Below are positions 26,040 through 27,500 of a stretch of 27,500 bases of DNA, in pieces. The number at the start of each line of letters is the position of its first letter. Position 1 is the stretch's first letter. A program made the position numbers and the translations under genes. The DNA comes from Symbiodinium natans (Eukaryota > Sar > Dinophyceae > Suessiales > Symbiodiniaceae): NCBI GenBank assembly GCA_905221605.1, contig CAJNDS010000001.1, forward strand, positions 2,632,525-2,660,024, in the 5' to 3' direction. The notes beneath the pieces were generated by a model. The model ran no database searches, was not told the DNA's origin, and worked only from the letters and a program-made list of their open reading frames with translations.

Positions 26040-27230
26040 TAATTTCAATAAGATTGCTGTTAGTTTTACTTGGGTTCCTATTAAATTTAATAGGATTCAT
26101 AGGGTTCGTATGAGTTCAATAGGAATCCCATTTAAATCAATAGGAAACCCATTAAAATGAATGAGAACCCTATTGAAATTGAGACGAGTCTTTTGTGAAA
26201 ACTTAGTAAGAATCCTAGTACAATCAATAAGAACCTGGTTGAAATACGTAGAAGCTTATTAAATTAGCAGGGCTCCTATTAAATTTTCTTGGAGTCCTAA
26301 ATTCAGAGGAATCATAGGAAGGCCATTGAAATGAATAGGAACCCTTTTGAATTCATAGGAATGCTATTAAAATTAATAGGAACCCTACAAAAGAATCTAT
26401 GAATTCTTTAAGAGTAACAGGAATCCGTTTAACATGAAGATGAATCCTATTAAAGGATTAAGACGAGCCAATAAAATTCTATAAAAAAAGTAACGTGGAC
26501 GCTTTAAAACTTGAAACAATAAGAGTCGTACTGTTAGAACTATGATGAACCCTATTAAAACTTTTAATAACAAGGATTGCTAATAAAAATTAATAAGAGT
26601 TGCAATAACATTACTTCGAGTCCAATTGAAATGAATAGGGAACAGGATTTAAAAGCATAATCGGAGCACTGTGGAATCTAGTAGGAATCCTATGAACATT
26701 ATTAGGAATCCTGTCAACATGAATGAGAAACCCTGCTAAAATGAATACGAAGCCTATTCCAATTAATCAGAAGCCTTTTTACATGAATAGGAAGCTTGTC
26801 AAAGCAAACGGAATCCAATTAGAAATTGTACGACATCTTATGAAAATGAACAAGAAGCCTATTGACATTAATAGGAATATGTTTAAAGTTTGTTATGATG
26901 CTTATTAAAATTCTTAGGCTAATTTATTAAAACTTTTATTAACACTAACTAGGAATAAGAATGCTATTAAAATGACTAAGAATCGTATTCAAATTACTTG
27001 GCATTTGAGTAAAATGAATAGGAATCAATCTTAAACCCAATAAAGCCCTTTAATAGGCATCCTTTAAAATTCAATACGAACCTCATTAAACAAATACAGG
27101 AACCCTATTGAAAATCACTTTGAATGCTAGTAAAATGATTAGGAATCTTATTCATTAAATAAGGACCCCCATTAAAGTGAACAGGAGTATTATAAAATTG
27201 AATAGGCAGCCTAAATCATAATAAGGAATC
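26040..27230. repeat. Degenerate 21-bp tandem array of near-palindromic units
   Basis: The word AATAGGAA(T/C)CC(T)ATTAAAAT recurs about every 20-22 bp (AGGAA at 26121, 26142, then 26316, 26337, 26357, 26378). Roughly 55 units are inferred. The core AATAGGAATCCTATT is its own inverse apart from the centre. Because 21 bp is seven codons, chance open frames persist (for example 26723-26908) but reflect the repeat. Confidence 0.8.
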
Positions 27231-27260
27231 ATATACGAACCCCTGAAAAAATCTTATCCA

Positions 27261-27500
27261 AACTCCAGTTTCCAAAATTCCAAAAATCCAAAAATCCACC
27301 CCAAAGGTTTGGATTTTTGGAAACTCGAACGGGAGCCTCAAAATCCAAAAATCGAGCAAATTCCTCGAGTTTCCAAAATTCCAAAAATCCAAAAAAAACC
27401 ACCCCAAGGTTTGGAATTTTGGAAACTCGAGGAATTTGCTCGATTTTTGGATTTTGAGGCTCCCGTTCGAGTTTCCAAAAATCCTAAACTTGGGTTGGAA
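27261..27500. repeat. Perfect 75-bp inverted repeat with flanking partial copy
   Basis: 27311-27385 and 27410-27484 are exact reverse complements (75 of 75) around a 24-bp loop with CCACCCCAAGG. A partial tandem copy of the loop region with adjoining arm sequence lies at 27261-27309. The region is built of TCCAAAA and TTTTGGA words. It may be a foldback element, and it probably continues past the window edge. Confidence 0.9.

Noticed and set aside
26723-26908. Frame reading MNRKPIDIN-like repeats
   Set aside because: The 21-bp array length is a multiple of three, which explains both the open frame and its periodic residues.
27216-27407. Minus frame over the right-edge inverted repeat
   Set aside because: It runs through palindromic TCCAAAA repeats and has no protein character.

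Overview
The window looks like nuclear DNA of a dinoflagellate, most likely a Symbiodinium- or Polarella-like member of the Suessiales. Three things point that way. The telomere-type heptamer TTTAGGG/CCCTAAA is present in dozens of internal tracts. There is an RCC1-like tandem-repeat reading frame of the HTCAVRADGQLVCFG type that is very common in dinoflagellate genomes. There is also a decayed LINE endonuclease with the GDLNMQP signature seen in dinoflagellate non-LTR elements. The organism call rests on recalled family patterns, not on a search. Plants share the TTTAGGG telomere, but the protein fragments do not look like plant genes.

Layout. 1-1220 holds a frameshifted LINE endonuclease relic on the minus strand. 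From about 1,260 to 25,340 the sequence is a mosaic: some fifty short interstitial telomeric tracts in both orientations alternate with 50-300 bp unique segments, many of which are small elements with terminal inverted repeats (TIRs). The only substantial intact reading frame is the RCC1-like frame at 5756-6487. It ends at a premature-looking stop, and 33 bp later a telomeric tract splits the next repeat unit. 6641-8229 is a 1.6 kb block without tracts and without a convincing gene. Two coding-like remnants abut tracts: 16682-16790 (PPR-like) and 21518-22000 (unrecognised). After about 25,340 the character changes to AT-rich DNA: microsatellites, a 1.2 kb array of degenerate, near-palindromic 21-bp units, and a perfect 75-bp inverted repeat at the right edge.

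Main result. Several telomeric tracts read as insertions into pre-existing sequence. Four copies of one TIR family (here family A) are each interrupted by a tract at different internal positions, while two copies lack one. Another TIR element is split at 18692-18798. An RCC1 coding repeat is split at 6520-6588 almost without loss. Two tracts are flanked by 11- and 12-bp direct repeats resembling target-site duplications (9099-9177 and 11250-11424). Three places show TTTAGGG meeting CCCTAAA head to head, as in telomere fusions. Together this suggests repeated capture or synthesis of telomeric DNA at internal breaks, or a mobile process that spreads telomere repeats. No tRNA, rRNA, CRISPR array or bacterial-type operon was seen, and no genes here can be shown to work together.
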